DNA of 64,000 nucleotides from an uncultured Psychrosphaera sp. (GTDB taxonomy: Bacteria; Pseudomonadota; Gammaproteobacteria; Enterobacterales; Alteromonadaceae), in assembly GCF_947500655.1 (NCBI RefSeq), contig NZ_CANMSK010000001.1, positions 124,001 to 188,000 on the forward strand, given 5' to 3'. Under the pieces are notes generated by a model. The model did no database searches. It had not been told where the DNA came from and was given only the letters and a program-made list of their open reading frames with translations. Below are positions 26,807-35,949 of the stretch, in pieces. Both the position numbers and the translations under genes were made by a program. Every line of letters starts with the position of its first letter. Positions within the stretch are counted from its first letter, which is position 1.

Positions 26807-28585
26807 TTATTTCAACATAGCTGCTGGTACATAACGACCAATACGTTGCTGAATACGAGCATTAGTTTCACGCTTAAACTGCTCTGCTAATAATTTACGC
26901 GCTGTATCCGTATTTTGACTACCCAATAAGTCAACAATAGCCACTCTTTGTTTATCATTATCTAACGTTAACCGTTCACTTAATATGGGTATGGCTTTAT
27001 CCATATTGGTACCTGTATTTTGCAATGCTTTAAATAGCGTTGTTGTTACTCGAGGATTCTCCTCATTGCCTAACTGTGTTAATAGAGCATCGGCGGCCTG
27101 CTCTGTTGGCAATTTGGAGATAGCCATAGCAGCATGTCGACGAACAGCAACGGAGTCACCACTGAGTTTGTCAACTAATGTCTCAGTAAAAGCAAGATCA
27201 GCTGAATTCCCCATAGCGTCTATAATGGTGACAGCTTCGGAGTTATTAGTGACGCTATTACTACGCTCTTGTAATGAGTCTAATACGTATTGTTTAAGTT
27301 CTGAATCATCAATACGGGCTGTCATACTGCCAATGCTCAAAAGGCTCACGTTACCTGCAATATCTGCTGTACTTGATCGTTCCAACAGTTTATCAACTGC
27401 ATCACGAGCTGGTTTACTTATATCGGCTAATGCAGAAGCGGCTCTAGCTTGATCTACCAAGGATAATGATGAGTGATCTACTAGCTCCATTAATGCTGAA
27501 CGAGCTTCATCGGTTCCAGATAACTGTAATGCAAAAAATGCAGTTGGACGTGAATTATCATCCATATCTCCCAATAATTCTAAAACGACACGTTCTACAT
27601 CATCAGGGTTCTCTTTTAACCAAGCGGCCAACTGACGTGCTGCATAATAAAAACGAGCAGGCGTCTCATTTATGGCATTATCAAAGACTGCTTGAGCTTC
27701 TTCATAACTCTTATATTTATTTTCTAACGGCTTTTTTTTAGGTGTATTAGTAACATCCGTAAAATCAGCACTCTCCCAAGATAAATCAGGAATCGTTACA
27801 AATAGCGCAGACATATTTTTTAAACTAAAGCGTTGCTCCATTATAACAGTTTGCTGTTTTGGAACGATAATAGACACTTTTTCATAACCTGAAACAGACT
27901 GCCACCATTGAGGAGATGTTGAGTCAAATACTGCTAATGACTCTGAGTTTTCCAATTTAACGTTCACCCCAAAGAATTCACCATTACCATATGAGTCGTG
28001 GTTTACTTTTTCTCGTAAAATAGTTAATGGGTCATTCGATCGTACTGAGAAACTAGCGTCGTAGTTTCCTAGACCATCAATAGTAGATGCTTTCCAATGT
28101 AGTGTGCTTGCTAATGGTAACGTGAATGAAAAATTATTGAGTAATGTGGTTACTAAAGTACGAGTTGCTATGCTCCAATCTTTAGAAAATCCTTGATTAG
28201 AAATACTGCAATCAGGATTAACTTGTAAAACAAAAGGCATCCCCTCCGGTGATTCAGCTCGTTCTTCTGGTTGGGTTAATTGTTGTGAAAAGACTACATC
28301 GCTAAAAGCAGCTCTGATATGAGCACTTCCATTTTTAAGCTCTGTTACTTCCCAGCTCATTACACCTGAAAACTGGTCAACTTCGGTTAACACTGAGACG
28401 GTAGATTCCACTTTAAAAGCAAGTTTCTCACCAGTTTTAAACTGGCAGATCATCGCTTCTAATTGGTTTAAATCTAAAGTTTCTAATTCAGGTAGTGATT
28501 GATTTGGTGCTATCTCATCCTTTGTTATGGTCAGCAAGATAATGCCAACCATAACCATAAATGAAAACCAATAAATCGGTTTCAA
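26807..28585 (-). CDS. Exported HEAT-repeat protein
   Basis: A 592-residue protein with an N-terminal signal or anchor (about residues 4-22), a beta-rich region (about 40-285, GEKLAFKVESTVSV..., FGVNVKLENSESLAVF) and a C-terminal alpha-solenoid of HEAT-like repeats (about 300-590, for example VAVRRHAAMAISKLPTEQAADALLTQLGNEENPRV). The start is TTG at 28585 with ATAGGAGA 8-12 nt upstream. The beta-barrel-then-solenoid order recalls the N-terminal module of vitellogenin-like lipid-transfer proteins; this is inference. It starts 11 nt after the upstream lipoprotein gene and ends 25 nt before the metzincin gene. Confidence 0.7.
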   Translation of the reverse strand: MKPIYWFSFMVMVGIILLTITKDEIAPNQSLPELETLDLNQLEAMICQFKTGEKLAFKVESTVSVLTEVDQFSGVMSWEVTELKNGSAHIRAAFSDVVFSQQLTQPEERAESPEGMPFVLQVNPDCSISNQGFSKDWSIATRTLVTTLLNNFSFTLPLASTLHWKASTIDGLGNYDASFSVRSNDPLTILREKVNHDSYGNGEFFGVNVKLENSESLAVFDSTSPQWWQSVSGYEKVSIIVPKQQTVIMEQRFSLKNMSALFVTIPDLSWESADFTDVTNTPKKKPLENKYKSYEEAQAVFDNAINETPARFYYAARQLAAWLKENPDDVERVVLELLGDMDDNSRPTAFFALQLSGTDEARSALMELVDHSSLSLVDQARAASALADISKPARDAVDKLLERSSTADIAGNVSLLSIGSMTARIDDSELKQYVLDSLQERSNSVTNNSEAVTIIDAMGNSADLAFTETLVDKLSGDSVAVRRHAAMAISKLPTEQAADALLTQLGNEENPRVTTTLFKALQNTGTNMDKAIPILSERLTLDNDKQRVAIVDLLGSQNTDTARKLLAEQFKRETNARIQQRIGRYVPAAMLK

Positions 28586-28596
28586 TATAACGTCTC

Positions 28597-30543
28597 CTAT
28601 AGCAAACTTATTGCTGTGCCTATACTTTTGTTTAACAAAGTAACATCATATGTTTTACTCGAAAAACTAAATACAGTGACAGATTTGCCACGACGACGGC
28701 CAAATATTCTTACTGAACCAACCAATTTAACTTGACCACTTATTAATGTTGTTTCAGCAGTCCAGTTTACATTACCCACTACTAAAAACTCTGAGCCTAC
28801 GCCATCATCTAAATCTAATGTTGTTCCAAAAGCTAGTCTTGCCGTTAACGGGTAATTTGTTTCTAACACCGTAAATTCAGCATCTACACCAGCCCTTAGA
28901 TTTCGACCTTTAAAACCACCATATATATTAGCTGTCATGCTATACCCTGGTGTTACTGTACGGCCAATACTGCCACATAAAATGATTGTACTTTCAGTCT
29001 CTAATACCTCTTGGCAGTCATCTTCATTACTAATGAGCTCTAATGCATCTTCAATAGTTAGGCCTACTCGCCCACCAACAGATATGATAAAGCCAAGCTT
29101 TATAGGTCCGAAACCATAAGCTAAAGATGCGACTTCCTGCTCTTTTTCAACACTAAATTCTTCTTCTAAACCTAAGAAACCGAGCTCTTCTTCATCTGAT
29201 TCACTAAATAGCACCTCATCAAATACAGATACTTGAGTATCATAAAAAGCAAGTTGTGTTGTTACCTCAGCTTCAGCATACGCATTACCAATGCTTACAC
29301 TATAATTACGCCCTATTTTGCCCGCTAAAGATACATCAGCCTCATTAAAGCTAAAAGCACCATTTCTTGATAAGCTATTTTCAGTTGTTATCGTATTAAC
29401 AAGCTTGATCTTACTATTACCAGCAGAAAGGCTTTTCTCACGATTGAATGAGATTTCTGTCGCACCTGTCTCTGGCTCACTCTCTCTTACCATAACAACA
29501 TCAATGTCAGAACAATCATTAGCATCGGCATCGTTATTTCCATCTTGGCTAAAGTCTGTAGAAATACATCCTCGTACAGTAAAGCTTGTTTCTGTAGCGT
29601 AATCACCGTCGGTAACTGCAGATAAAGCATCTCCTTCTAAATACAGATCATGGTAAATGCTATTGGGAGTACCTACGTCCAAATTAGTTAATGAAAGAGT
29701 ATTTGTTATATTACCGTCACCTTCCGGATCAAAGGTTAACTCAAGCTCAACAGTTGAGTCATTATTTGGGATCAAACTATAAGAAAGTGTTGCAGTACCT
29801 GGCAGATCACCTAATGCTTCAAGCTCTTCATCTGTAAGATCAAAAGTAAGATCATCTACACTCATATCACTATCAGAATCTAGATCATCATATAAGTCAT
29901 CTGGTATTTCAGATTCATCAATTAAAGAAAAATACGGGTCAACACCGTTATAAAGCAGAGATGAAGAGACTGAAAGTATAAGCTTTTCGCCATTTTCTTC
30001 AGCCACAAAAGGTAATAGTGCTACAGAGTCTTCCGATGATAAACCATAAACAATATCAACACCGCCAGATGCTAATGTTAAGGTTGGTAATTCAATATTT
30101 GTAGTAGATTCAATTTCCTCCTCTTCATCATAAAATATAGCAACAAGGGTTACTTCAGTACCTTCTTCCCCCATTTCTTCACATTCACTAACGGGCCAAA
30201 TATTATCTACTACTTCAACTGGCACACCATTCGTTTCCACTTCAACGACAATAGCAGTAGAGTCACATAAACGAGGATCATCAGGGTCAGTTGGATTAGT
30301 TTCTTGAAAACGAAATGAAACTGGCACATCGACTGTTATTACTTCACTCTGTGAAGTTGTTACAAAGATTGAAAATGTAACTGGAATACTATGATTCACC
30401 ATAACCGGCGAATCCGTATCTAAATCATTAAAAGCAAAAGTGCTAACTCCGACAGTCAACTCGTTTGAATTATCATTTGAATCCCCAAAGCATCCCGTCA
30501 AAGCTAACGAGCTAAGGACAAAAAGCTTAGTAAATATTTTCAT
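28597..30543 (-). CDS. Large acidic beta-rich lipoprotein of unknown function
   Basis: A 648-residue lipoprotein: MKIFTKLFVLSSLALTGC is a signal peptide with lipobox LTGC. I chose the ATG at 30543 because AGGAG lies 8 nt upstream; a longer frame would place 28 residues before the signal. The mature protein is very acidic, with Asp/Glu clusters such as DLYDDLDSDSDMSVDDL, and appears all-beta, ending in glycine-rich alternating strands (YGFGPIKLGFIISVGGRVGLT, GGFKGRNLRAGVDAEF) that could form a sheet or barrel. No family recognised. First gene of the operon with the HEAT protein and the metzincin. Confidence 0.7.
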   Translation of the reverse strand: MKIFTKLFVLSSLALTGCFGDSNDNSNELTVGVSTFAFNDLDTDSPVMVNHSIPVTFSIFVTTSQSEVITVDVPVSFRFQETNPTDPDDPRLCDSTAIVVEVETNGVPVEVVDNIWPVSECEEMGEEGTEVTLVAIFYDEEEEIESTTNIELPTLTLASGGVDIVYGLSSEDSVALLPFVAEENGEKLILSVSSSLLYNGVDPYFSLIDESEIPDDLYDDLDSDSDMSVDDLTFDLTDEELEALGDLPGTATLSYSLIPNNDSTVELELTFDPEGDGNITNTLSLTNLDVGTPNSIYHDLYLEGDALSAVTDGDYATETSFTVRGCISTDFSQDGNNDADANDCSDIDVVMVRESEPETGATEISFNREKSLSAGNSKIKLVNTITTENSLSRNGAFSFNEADVSLAGKIGRNYSVSIGNAYAEAEVTTQLAFYDTQVSVFDEVLFSESDEEELGFLGLEEEFSVEKEQEVASLAYGFGPIKLGFIISVGGRVGLTIEDALELISNEDDCQEVLETESTIILCGSIGRTVTPGYSMTANIYGGFKGRNLRAGVDAEFTVLETNYPLTARLAFGTTLDLDDGVGSEFLVVGNVNWTAETTLISGQVKLVGSVRIFGRRRGKSVTVFSFSSKTYDVTLLNKSIGTAISLL

Positions 30544-30836
30544 TAAATATACTCCTGTTAAACTTAAGTCATTAGGCAACCCAATAACCTTAAGAACTTT
30601 AATATTTGAAAAATATAGCATTTTCAATATGACTGAGTGGTCTTATAAGCAAAGGAACAAAAAAAAATCATTAAATTACTTGGCTGAAAAAAAGAAAAAA
30701 CAATAGAATTTTCATTCTATTCAATACATTTAAACTCAATTACCATCAATTGAATTAAATAATAATTTTTATCGTCCCTGTCATATCGCTTTACAATTTA
30801 TACAGAAAGCAAAATAACAACAAAATAACAAAGCCA

Positions 30837-30950
30837 CCCATCTTTATACCCAATAAAAAAGCGAACCATACGGTTCGCCCTGCCTGATCTTTATTTTACT
30901 TATCGCTTACGACTTAAAACTTACTACTGCTTTTATTTTTTTAGCTTTTT
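30837..30950 (+). repeat. Dispersed direct repeat, copy R1
   Basis: An about 115-bp unit starting CATCTTTA..AAAAGCGAACC and ending CTTACGACTTAAAACTTAC.ACTGCTTTT. Related copies lie at 31786-31922 and 32701-32822 in the same orientation, with a partial copy at 54036-54083. The 478-base gap 30544-31022 holds this repeat, a terminator, a 36-bp repeat and the operon's upstream region; no gene seen. Confidence 0.75.
30848..30871 (-). terminator. Intrinsic terminator on the minus strand within R1
   Basis: GCGAACC/GGTTCGC stem with loop GTAT, followed on the minus strand by six T. It would end transcripts from the minus-strand gene at 31023-31667. Confidence 0.7.
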
Positions 30951-30951
30951 C

Positions 30952-30987
30952 GCTGTCCGTTTATCAGAATTTTTAATGATCAATTTA
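30952..30987. repeat. 36-bp perfect repeat, copy 1
   Basis: The 36 bases beginning GCTGTCCGTTTATCAG and ending GATCAATTTA recur without change at 42772-42807, in the same orientation and again intergenic. Confidence 0.85.
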
Positions 30988-31022
30988 AGGTTATTGATTG
31001 AGCAAGTAACGAGGGTGCAATT

Positions 31023-31667
31023 TTACATTTCTTCATCTAAAACATAATCAACTAAGCTTTTAATTTTTTCAGCAGTAAACTGTGGTGACTCTTGCTCTTC
31101 AATGTGGCTACTTTGAGTTCCATTAGTGTGCATGTCAGTTTTATCTAATAGTTTTATTATTTCACCTGAAAGTCTGTCTCTGGTATTTTTCCCCCACACT
31201 GTTATTGCGACTAAGTTAGCATCTGGTGTAATTGATATATCTTCCTTTAAATAGCTTTCGGTAATGAAATACTTTTTTGTTGCTCTACTTAAAAAGGCTT
31301 TAACAAAATTAAGACGATCAACTGGGCTAGCTATATTATTCAGCGTAGTTGCATAACGACTTGCAATTAGAACTGCATTTTTATAAGCCTGTAACTTATT
31401 TACATTAACCACTTTTTTAGCACTCAAACTATATAGACAAATTGGTTTGTTAAATAAAAATGGTAGGTCAGCATGCATTTTAGCAAAAAGACTATCTTTA
31501 GAAACAAGGGGGAAATCACCACATTTATTTGTAGTACTTTGGTTTGTCACTCTTTGTATTTGAGTTTTATCCTGAGTAAATTCTACATCTTTCACAGGAA
31601 AGGCGTGTAGCGAGTCATTAACTCCAGTTAACACAATACATATTAAAACAGCTGATATTTTACTCAT
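31023..31667 (-). CDS. Periplasmic hypothetical protein
   Basis: A 214-residue protein with a signal peptide (residues 1-22, cleavage after LHA) and an AAGGAAA RBS. The mature part is mixed helix/strand with two cysteines (NKCGDF, PICLYS) and a conserved-looking segment LVAITVWGKNTRDRLSGEIIKLLDK. No family recognised. It is flanked by dispersed repeats R1 and R2. Confidence 0.6.
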   Translation of the reverse strand: MSKISAVLICIVLTGVNDSLHAFPVKDVEFTQDKTQIQRVTNQSTTNKCGDFPLVSKDSLFAKMHADLPFLFNKPICLYSLSAKKVVNVNKLQAYKNAVLIASRYATTLNNIASPVDRLNFVKAFLSRATKKYFITESYLKEDISITPDANLVAITVWGKNTRDRLSGEIIKLLDKTDMHTNGTQSSHIEEQESPQFTAEKIKSLVDYVLDEEM

Positions 31668-31785
31668 TCTATTTCCTTATTTTTACTCTACATAATAAAA
31701 AAGAGTAGTTAATCTACCATAAGATTTAACTCTACCATCATGTGTTTTCGAGAAATATGAATACCAAAGATAGTCATTTTTTAAT

Positions 31786-31922
31786 ATCCCTATCTTTACT
31801 ATCAGCTAAAAGCGAACCATAAAATTAGCAATGCTTTTGATCTTGGTTTTACTTACCGCTTACGACTTAAAACTTACGACTGCTTTTCGCTCACAACTGC
31901 TTTTCTGTTTTTTTAAGCTATT
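31786..31922 (+). repeat. Dispersed direct repeat, copy R2
   Basis: Shares ATCAGCTAAAAGCGAACCAT and the 18-base core CTTACCGCTTACGACTTA with R3. It lies just upstream of the DUF3299 gene; R3 is just downstream. The 312-base gap 31668-31979 holds this repeat and the palindrome that follows. Confidence 0.75.
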
Positions 31923-31930
31923 TGCTTTTA

Positions 31931-31951
31931 AAATGATATGCTATATCATTT
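31931..31951. promoter_or_regulatory. 21-bp perfect palindromic operator upstream of the DUF3299 gene
   Basis: AAATGATAT-GCT-ATATCATTT, arms of nine bases, 29 bp before the chosen ATG. The size and ATG.TAT...ATA.CAT layout resemble Fur-superfamily boxes, in particular Zur. Its regulator is not in the window. Confidence 0.55.
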
Positions 31952-31979
31952 AACCGCATTCATTTTTAACGGTATTAAT

Positions 31980-32672
31980 ATGTATAAATTACTCACAATC
32001 ATTACTTTTGGCGTTCTTATTGGAGTTACGGCATTACAACTGTCGGGTTGTAGTTCTGAAAAAGAAACGAATGAACAAGCGCAAGTTGTTGAAACGGCTG
32101 AAACAATCAGTAATGACAGCCCTCAAAAAAATGACACTGAAAATTCCAATATTCAAAAGCCTGTTAAGCAAACATCTGTAGTTAATTATAAAACCATAGA
32201 GTGGATTAATTTAATGCCTAAAGATGATCTGGATGCCTTGCTAAATCCACCTGATTATCTTGCAGATATACAAGATGGCTCTATTGAAGATCAGATGGAA
32301 AACCAAATTAAAAATGCAATTAGCGCTGCTAATGACGACCGTTACCAACAAGCACTTGTATCTGCTAATGTTGTACCAGAGATGGATAATCAAGCGATAA
32401 AGATCCCGGGCTTTATTGTGCCGTTAGAATTTAATGAAGACGAAACTGTTACCCAATTCTTTTTAGTACCCTATTTTGGCGCTTGTATTCATCAGCCACC
32501 ACCACCGCCAAATCAAATCATTTTTGTTAATTACCCAAAAGGCTTAACGCTAGAATCTCTTTATGACCCTTTTTGGATATCTGGAATATTAAGTACCTCT
32601 GTTATTCAAAATGATATGGCCACCGCCGCTTATACAATGGAAGTACAGCATTACGAACTTTACACCGAATAA
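31980..32672 (+). CDS. DUF3299 lipoprotein
   Basis: A 230-residue lipoprotein: MYKLLTIITFGVLIGVTALQ then lipobox LSGC. I chose the ATG at 31980 because the signal peptide begins there and an upstream in-frame ATG at 31938 falls inside the palindrome. After a Gln/Asn/Thr-rich linker the DUF3299 domain shows IKIPGFIVPLEF, FFLVPYFGACIHQPPPPPNQIIFV and PFWISG. As I recall, DUF3299 proteins occur in zinc-uptake (Zrg-type) operons; here the gene stands alone. It is bracketed by direct repeats R2 and R3. Confidence 0.85.
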   Translation: MYKLLTIITFGVLIGVTALQLSGCSSEKETNEQAQVVETAETISNDSPQKNDTENSNIQKPVKQTSVVNYKTIEWINLMPKDDLDALLNPPDYLADIQDGSIEDQMENQIKNAISAANDDRYQQALVSANVVPEMDNQAIKIPGFIVPLEFNEDETVTQFFLVPYFGACIHQPPPPPNQIIFVNYPKGLTLESLYDPFWISGILSTSVIQNDMATAAYTMEVQHYELYTE

Positions 32673-32700
32673 ATGAATAAGAGAGACACCCACCTTTAAA

Positions 32701-32822
32701 ATCCCAATCTTTAATATCAGCTAAAAGCGAACCATAATGTTCTCCCGGCTCTTGCTTTACTCTTTTTTCACTTACCGCTTACGACTTATAGCTTACAGCT
32801 GCTTTTCTTCTTTTTAAGCTGT
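32701..32822 (+). repeat. Dispersed direct repeat, copy R3
   Basis: Third copy of the 115-135-bp unit, in the same orientation as R1 and R2, ending 19 bp before the LysR gene stop at 32842. Confidence 0.75.
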
Positions 32823-32841
32823 TCCAACTAAAAAACGAAAG

Positions 32842-33753
32842 CTACGCTTTCATACTCTTCTGAATCTCCTCCCTCGCCTCTAAGGCAATTTCAACAAACG
32901 CATTAACCGTTGCGCTGCTGTTGTTTTTTTTATATTGAACTTGTACTGGAATTTGAGTAGTTACGTTTTGTAATTTAATAAAGTGGCAGCCTTTGCTGTA
33001 TAGCTTGCGTACGCAGTACGGGGCAATTGCTACGCCTAATCCTGCAGCTACTTCTGTTACTAATGTTTGCATGTGTCTTGGTTGGCTTATTATATTTGGT
33101 GAAAAGCCTGCTTGTTTGCATTGCGTTATGGTTTCGTCAAATAGGCCGAGTGCTTCATCGCGGTTAAATAGAATAAATTGTTCGTTCTTTAATAGGGCTA
33201 AATCAAAGCTTTCTTTGCTGGCTAATGGATGGTTTTGATTAACAATGGCGACGAGTGTATCTATGTAAATATTGTGGCTAGTAAATTCGTCGGTAATTGA
33301 GTTGGGTAATAACCGTGAGAATGCGATGTCTATTTGTTCATTTTTAAGAGCTTCAATTTGTTCGGTAACTGTCATTTCAAATAAAGTGACGTGAACATGC
33401 GGAAATTTTGATTTATAAGTACTTATTAAAGTCGCCATAAATGCTAAACAAGCTGAGCTTAAATAAGCAATATTAAGTGTGCCCACTTGACCATTTTGTG
33501 CGCGTTTGACTTGAGTTTTGGCTTGCTCAGTGAGGGTTAAAATATCGTTGGCATCTTTTAATAATTGTTCACCGGCTTGAGTAATGGCCACATCTCTGGA
33601 GTTACGGTTAAACAAGCTAACGCCTAGTTCGGATTCCAGTGCAGAAATATGTCGGCTAATTGCTGGCTGTACTGTATTTAACTCACGCGCGGCTTGTGAA
33701 AAGCTTTTATGCTTTGCTACTGCGATAAAACTTTTTAACGTTTTTATATCCAT
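32842..33753 (-). CDS. LysR-family transcriptional regulator
   Basis: A 303-residue LTTR. N-terminal winged HTH (LKSFIAVAKHKSFSQAARELNTVQPAISRHISALESELGVSLFNR) and a C-terminal periplasmic-binding-like effector domain (about 90-295). It is divergent from an MFS transporter with about 130 bp between them, so it most likely regulates that gene. The effector is unknown. Confidence 0.9.
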   Translation of the reverse strand: MDIKTLKSFIAVAKHKSFSQAARELNTVQPAISRHISALESELGVSLFNRNSRDVAITQAGEQLLKDANDILTLTEQAKTQVKRAQNGQVGTLNIAYLSSACLAFMATLISTYKSKFPHVHVTLFEMTVTEQIEALKNEQIDIAFSRLLPNSITDEFTSHNIYIDTLVAIVNQNHPLASKESFDLALLKNEQFILFNRDEALGLFDETITQCKQAGFSPNIISQPRHMQTLVTEVAAGLGVAIAPYCVRKLYSKGCHFIKLQNVTTQIPVQVQYKKNNSSATVNAFVEIALEAREEIQKSMKA

Positions 33754-33884
33754 CAGTTACTCACTTTTAATATGTGCAGCTTATAGCCATACATTATCTG
33801 TATAGATTCAATTAAATACTAACATTTTTGTTATGACTTAATAACCCGTATCCTGTGCTTATGTTTTATTTACTTGATATAAAA

Positions 33885-35033
33885 ATGAATACATTAACAA
33901 CCTTTGGTAGCTTTACCCTCCTGTGCATTTCCAGTTTAACCATTATGGTAGGCACCTTACTCGCTCCAGGTTTGGTTAGTATATCTGACGGGTTAGGCAT
34001 TGTAGAAAACTCTGTATTTTTGATCACGCTACCATCATTAGGCGCTGTGGTATTTGCCCCTTTAGCGGGTAAATTAATAGATAAATATGGCGCATATAAA
34101 TTACTTATTATTGGATTACTTTTATATGGCTTATTCGGCACTAGTCTTTATTTTTTGAACGGTCCAACACCTGTATTCATTAATCGGTTTTTGCTTGGTG
34201 GTATAACCGCAATTGTGATGGCAAGCAGTACGGTTTTAATCTCCATGTGGTATCACGGTGAAGAACGTTTAAATATGATTGCAAAACAAGGTATGGCGGT
34301 TGAACTTGGCGGTGTTATCTTCTTATTTTTAGGTGGATTACTGGCTTCATTATTTTGGGGTTTACCGCTTATATTGTATTTAATTGCTGGATTATTTTTA
34401 GCAATGCTTTTACTGTTTGTACCACCTAAACACCCACTTAATACCAACACAGAGCAAGCAGTTGAAGGCCGGTCAAATACCTCTACAAAAATGTCACTTA
34501 AAAGTGTTTATATTGTTTCTACGTTGGCCATGACTATATTTTTTATTTCTACCGTTTCACTACCAATTACCATGAACGCGCAACAATTTGATGAAGCTGA
34601 AATAGGTAGATTGTTAGCTTTTATTTCCCTAGTTGCAGTAGCTACTGCTGGATTTATGCCTAAAGTAACTAAGTTACTGACTGAGCAGAAGACATTGGCT
34701 TTGGCCTTTATCGCTTATGGCGTATCTTATTTATGCTTTTTACAAGCTAGCACTGCATTTTTGTTTTTTGGCGCGGTATTAATTGGTATTGGATTTGGAT
34801 TTACTATTCCACTATTAAACCACATGACGGTTGAGCTAAGTGAAGTGAATGTTCGTGGTCGTAACTTGTCGTATTTCACTATGGCGGTGTTTACGGGGCA
34901 ATTTTTAACATCGTTTATTGAATATATCCCTGGCGGTATTACAAATGTATTTATTGGTTGTACTGTCTGTTCTGCTCTTATTGCGGTTATTTTGTTGGTA
35001 ACAAGCCGTAAAACCCATGACCGACTTAATTAG
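33885..35033 (+). CDS. MFS transporter
   Basis: A 382-residue membrane protein with about 12 TM segments. The MFS loop motif after TM2 reads APLAGKLIDKYGAYKLL, close to the G-x-L-x-D-x-x-G-x-R/K signature. A central loop around residues 185-205 is hydrophilic, then the second six-TM half follows. No good RBS decides the start; I chose the ATG at 33885 close to TM1, but GTG at 33855 or ATG at 33861 are possible. Divergent from a LysR gene; substrate not predictable. Confidence 0.85.
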   Translation: MNTLTTFGSFTLLCISSLTIMVGTLLAPGLVSISDGLGIVENSVFLITLPSLGAVVFAPLAGKLIDKYGAYKLLIIGLLLYGLFGTSLYFLNGPTPVFINRFLLGGITAIVMASSTVLISMWYHGEERLNMIAKQGMAVELGGVIFLFLGGLLASLFWGLPLILYLIAGLFLAMLLLFVPPKHPLNTNTEQAVEGRSNTSTKMSLKSVYIVSTLAMTIFFISTVSLPITMNAQQFDEAEIGRLLAFISLVAVATAGFMPKVTKLLTEQKTLALAFIAYGVSYLCFLQASTAFLFFGAVLIGIGFGFTIPLLNHMTVELSEVNVRGRNLSYFTMAVFTGQFLTSFIEYIPGGITNVFIGCTVCSALIAVILLVTSRKTHDRLN

Positions 35034-35072
35034 TACTAGTTAAACAAATGAAATTGAAGTGTAAGGAAAAAT

Positions 35073-35741
35073 ATGAAAACGTTAAAACAACAAACTGAAG
35101 AAAAAGTAGCAGGTGGTAGAAAAGCTAAACCTGAGTTTATGGCAATGGTTGACAAGTTACTGGCTGAACAGGCTGAGTTCAAAAAAGGAGAGAACGCTCT
35201 TAAGCTTGCTCAACAAGCACCTGACTTTGTATTGCCAAATCAAAAAGGTGGGTCTGTATCTTTAGCTAGTTTATTAGCAAAAGGCCCTGTTGTGGTTACT
35301 TTTTATCGTGGTAGCTGGTGTCCGTACTGCAACTTACAACTTAGAGCTTTGCAAGCTCGTTTAACTGATATCCATGGTTTAGGCGCACAACTTGTTGCTA
35401 TTAGCCCAGAAGTACCTGACGGCTCATTAGATACCACTGAAATAGACAATATGGAGTTTAATGTATTGTCAGATCAAGATTCAAAAGTAGCTGCACAATA
35501 CGGCGTAGCATGGGAAGTGCCAGACTTCTTTCTTGAACATATGAAAGTAGACCGTGGACTTGATCTTAACGCCGTTAATAACATAACTAACGACAGTGAA
35601 GACAGCAGCACAATTCTGCCTATTCCCGCTACATTCGTTATTGATAAAAAAGGAACCGTAACTTGGCGCTATGTTGACGTGGACTACAGAACACGTTCAG
35701 AGCCAGAAGATATTATTACCGCGTTAAAAAACTTGGTATAA
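35073..35741 (+). CDS. Peroxiredoxin-like (AhpC/TSA) family protein
   Basis: A 222-residue cytoplasmic thioredoxin-fold protein. The redox site is FYRGSWCPYCNLQLRALQ, a CxxC pattern as in the AhpC/TSA group with thioredoxin-like active sites. The N-terminal helix (about 1-45) is typical of this subfamily. An AAGGAAA RBS precedes the ATG. It follows the MFS gene by 39 bp and may be co-transcribed, giving a LysR/MFS/peroxidase unit. Confidence 0.85.
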   Translation: MKTLKQQTEEKVAGGRKAKPEFMAMVDKLLAEQAEFKKGENALKLAQQAPDFVLPNQKGGSVSLASLLAKGPVVVTFYRGSWCPYCNLQLRALQARLTDIHGLGAQLVAISPEVPDGSLDTTEIDNMEFNVLSDQDSKVAAQYGVAWEVPDFFLEHMKVDRGLDLNAVNNITNDSEDSSTILPIPATFVIDKKGTVTWRYVDVDYRTRSEPEDIITALKNLV

Positions 35742-35949
35742 ACATTTTTCTGAGCTGTTTATAAAAAAGTAACTCGCCGAGGGGCGAAATAAGATCTAGC
35801 GGAGAAAAGAATTAAAATTATGACTTACAACTTTTAATGCTTATTCCTCTATAACAGCGTAAGCTTGCACCCTTATTCATATTAAAAATTAGGCTTGCGC
35901 TCTTTATTTTTTAAAAATTAAATAAATAGTGCATTAATAAAAAGACTTT

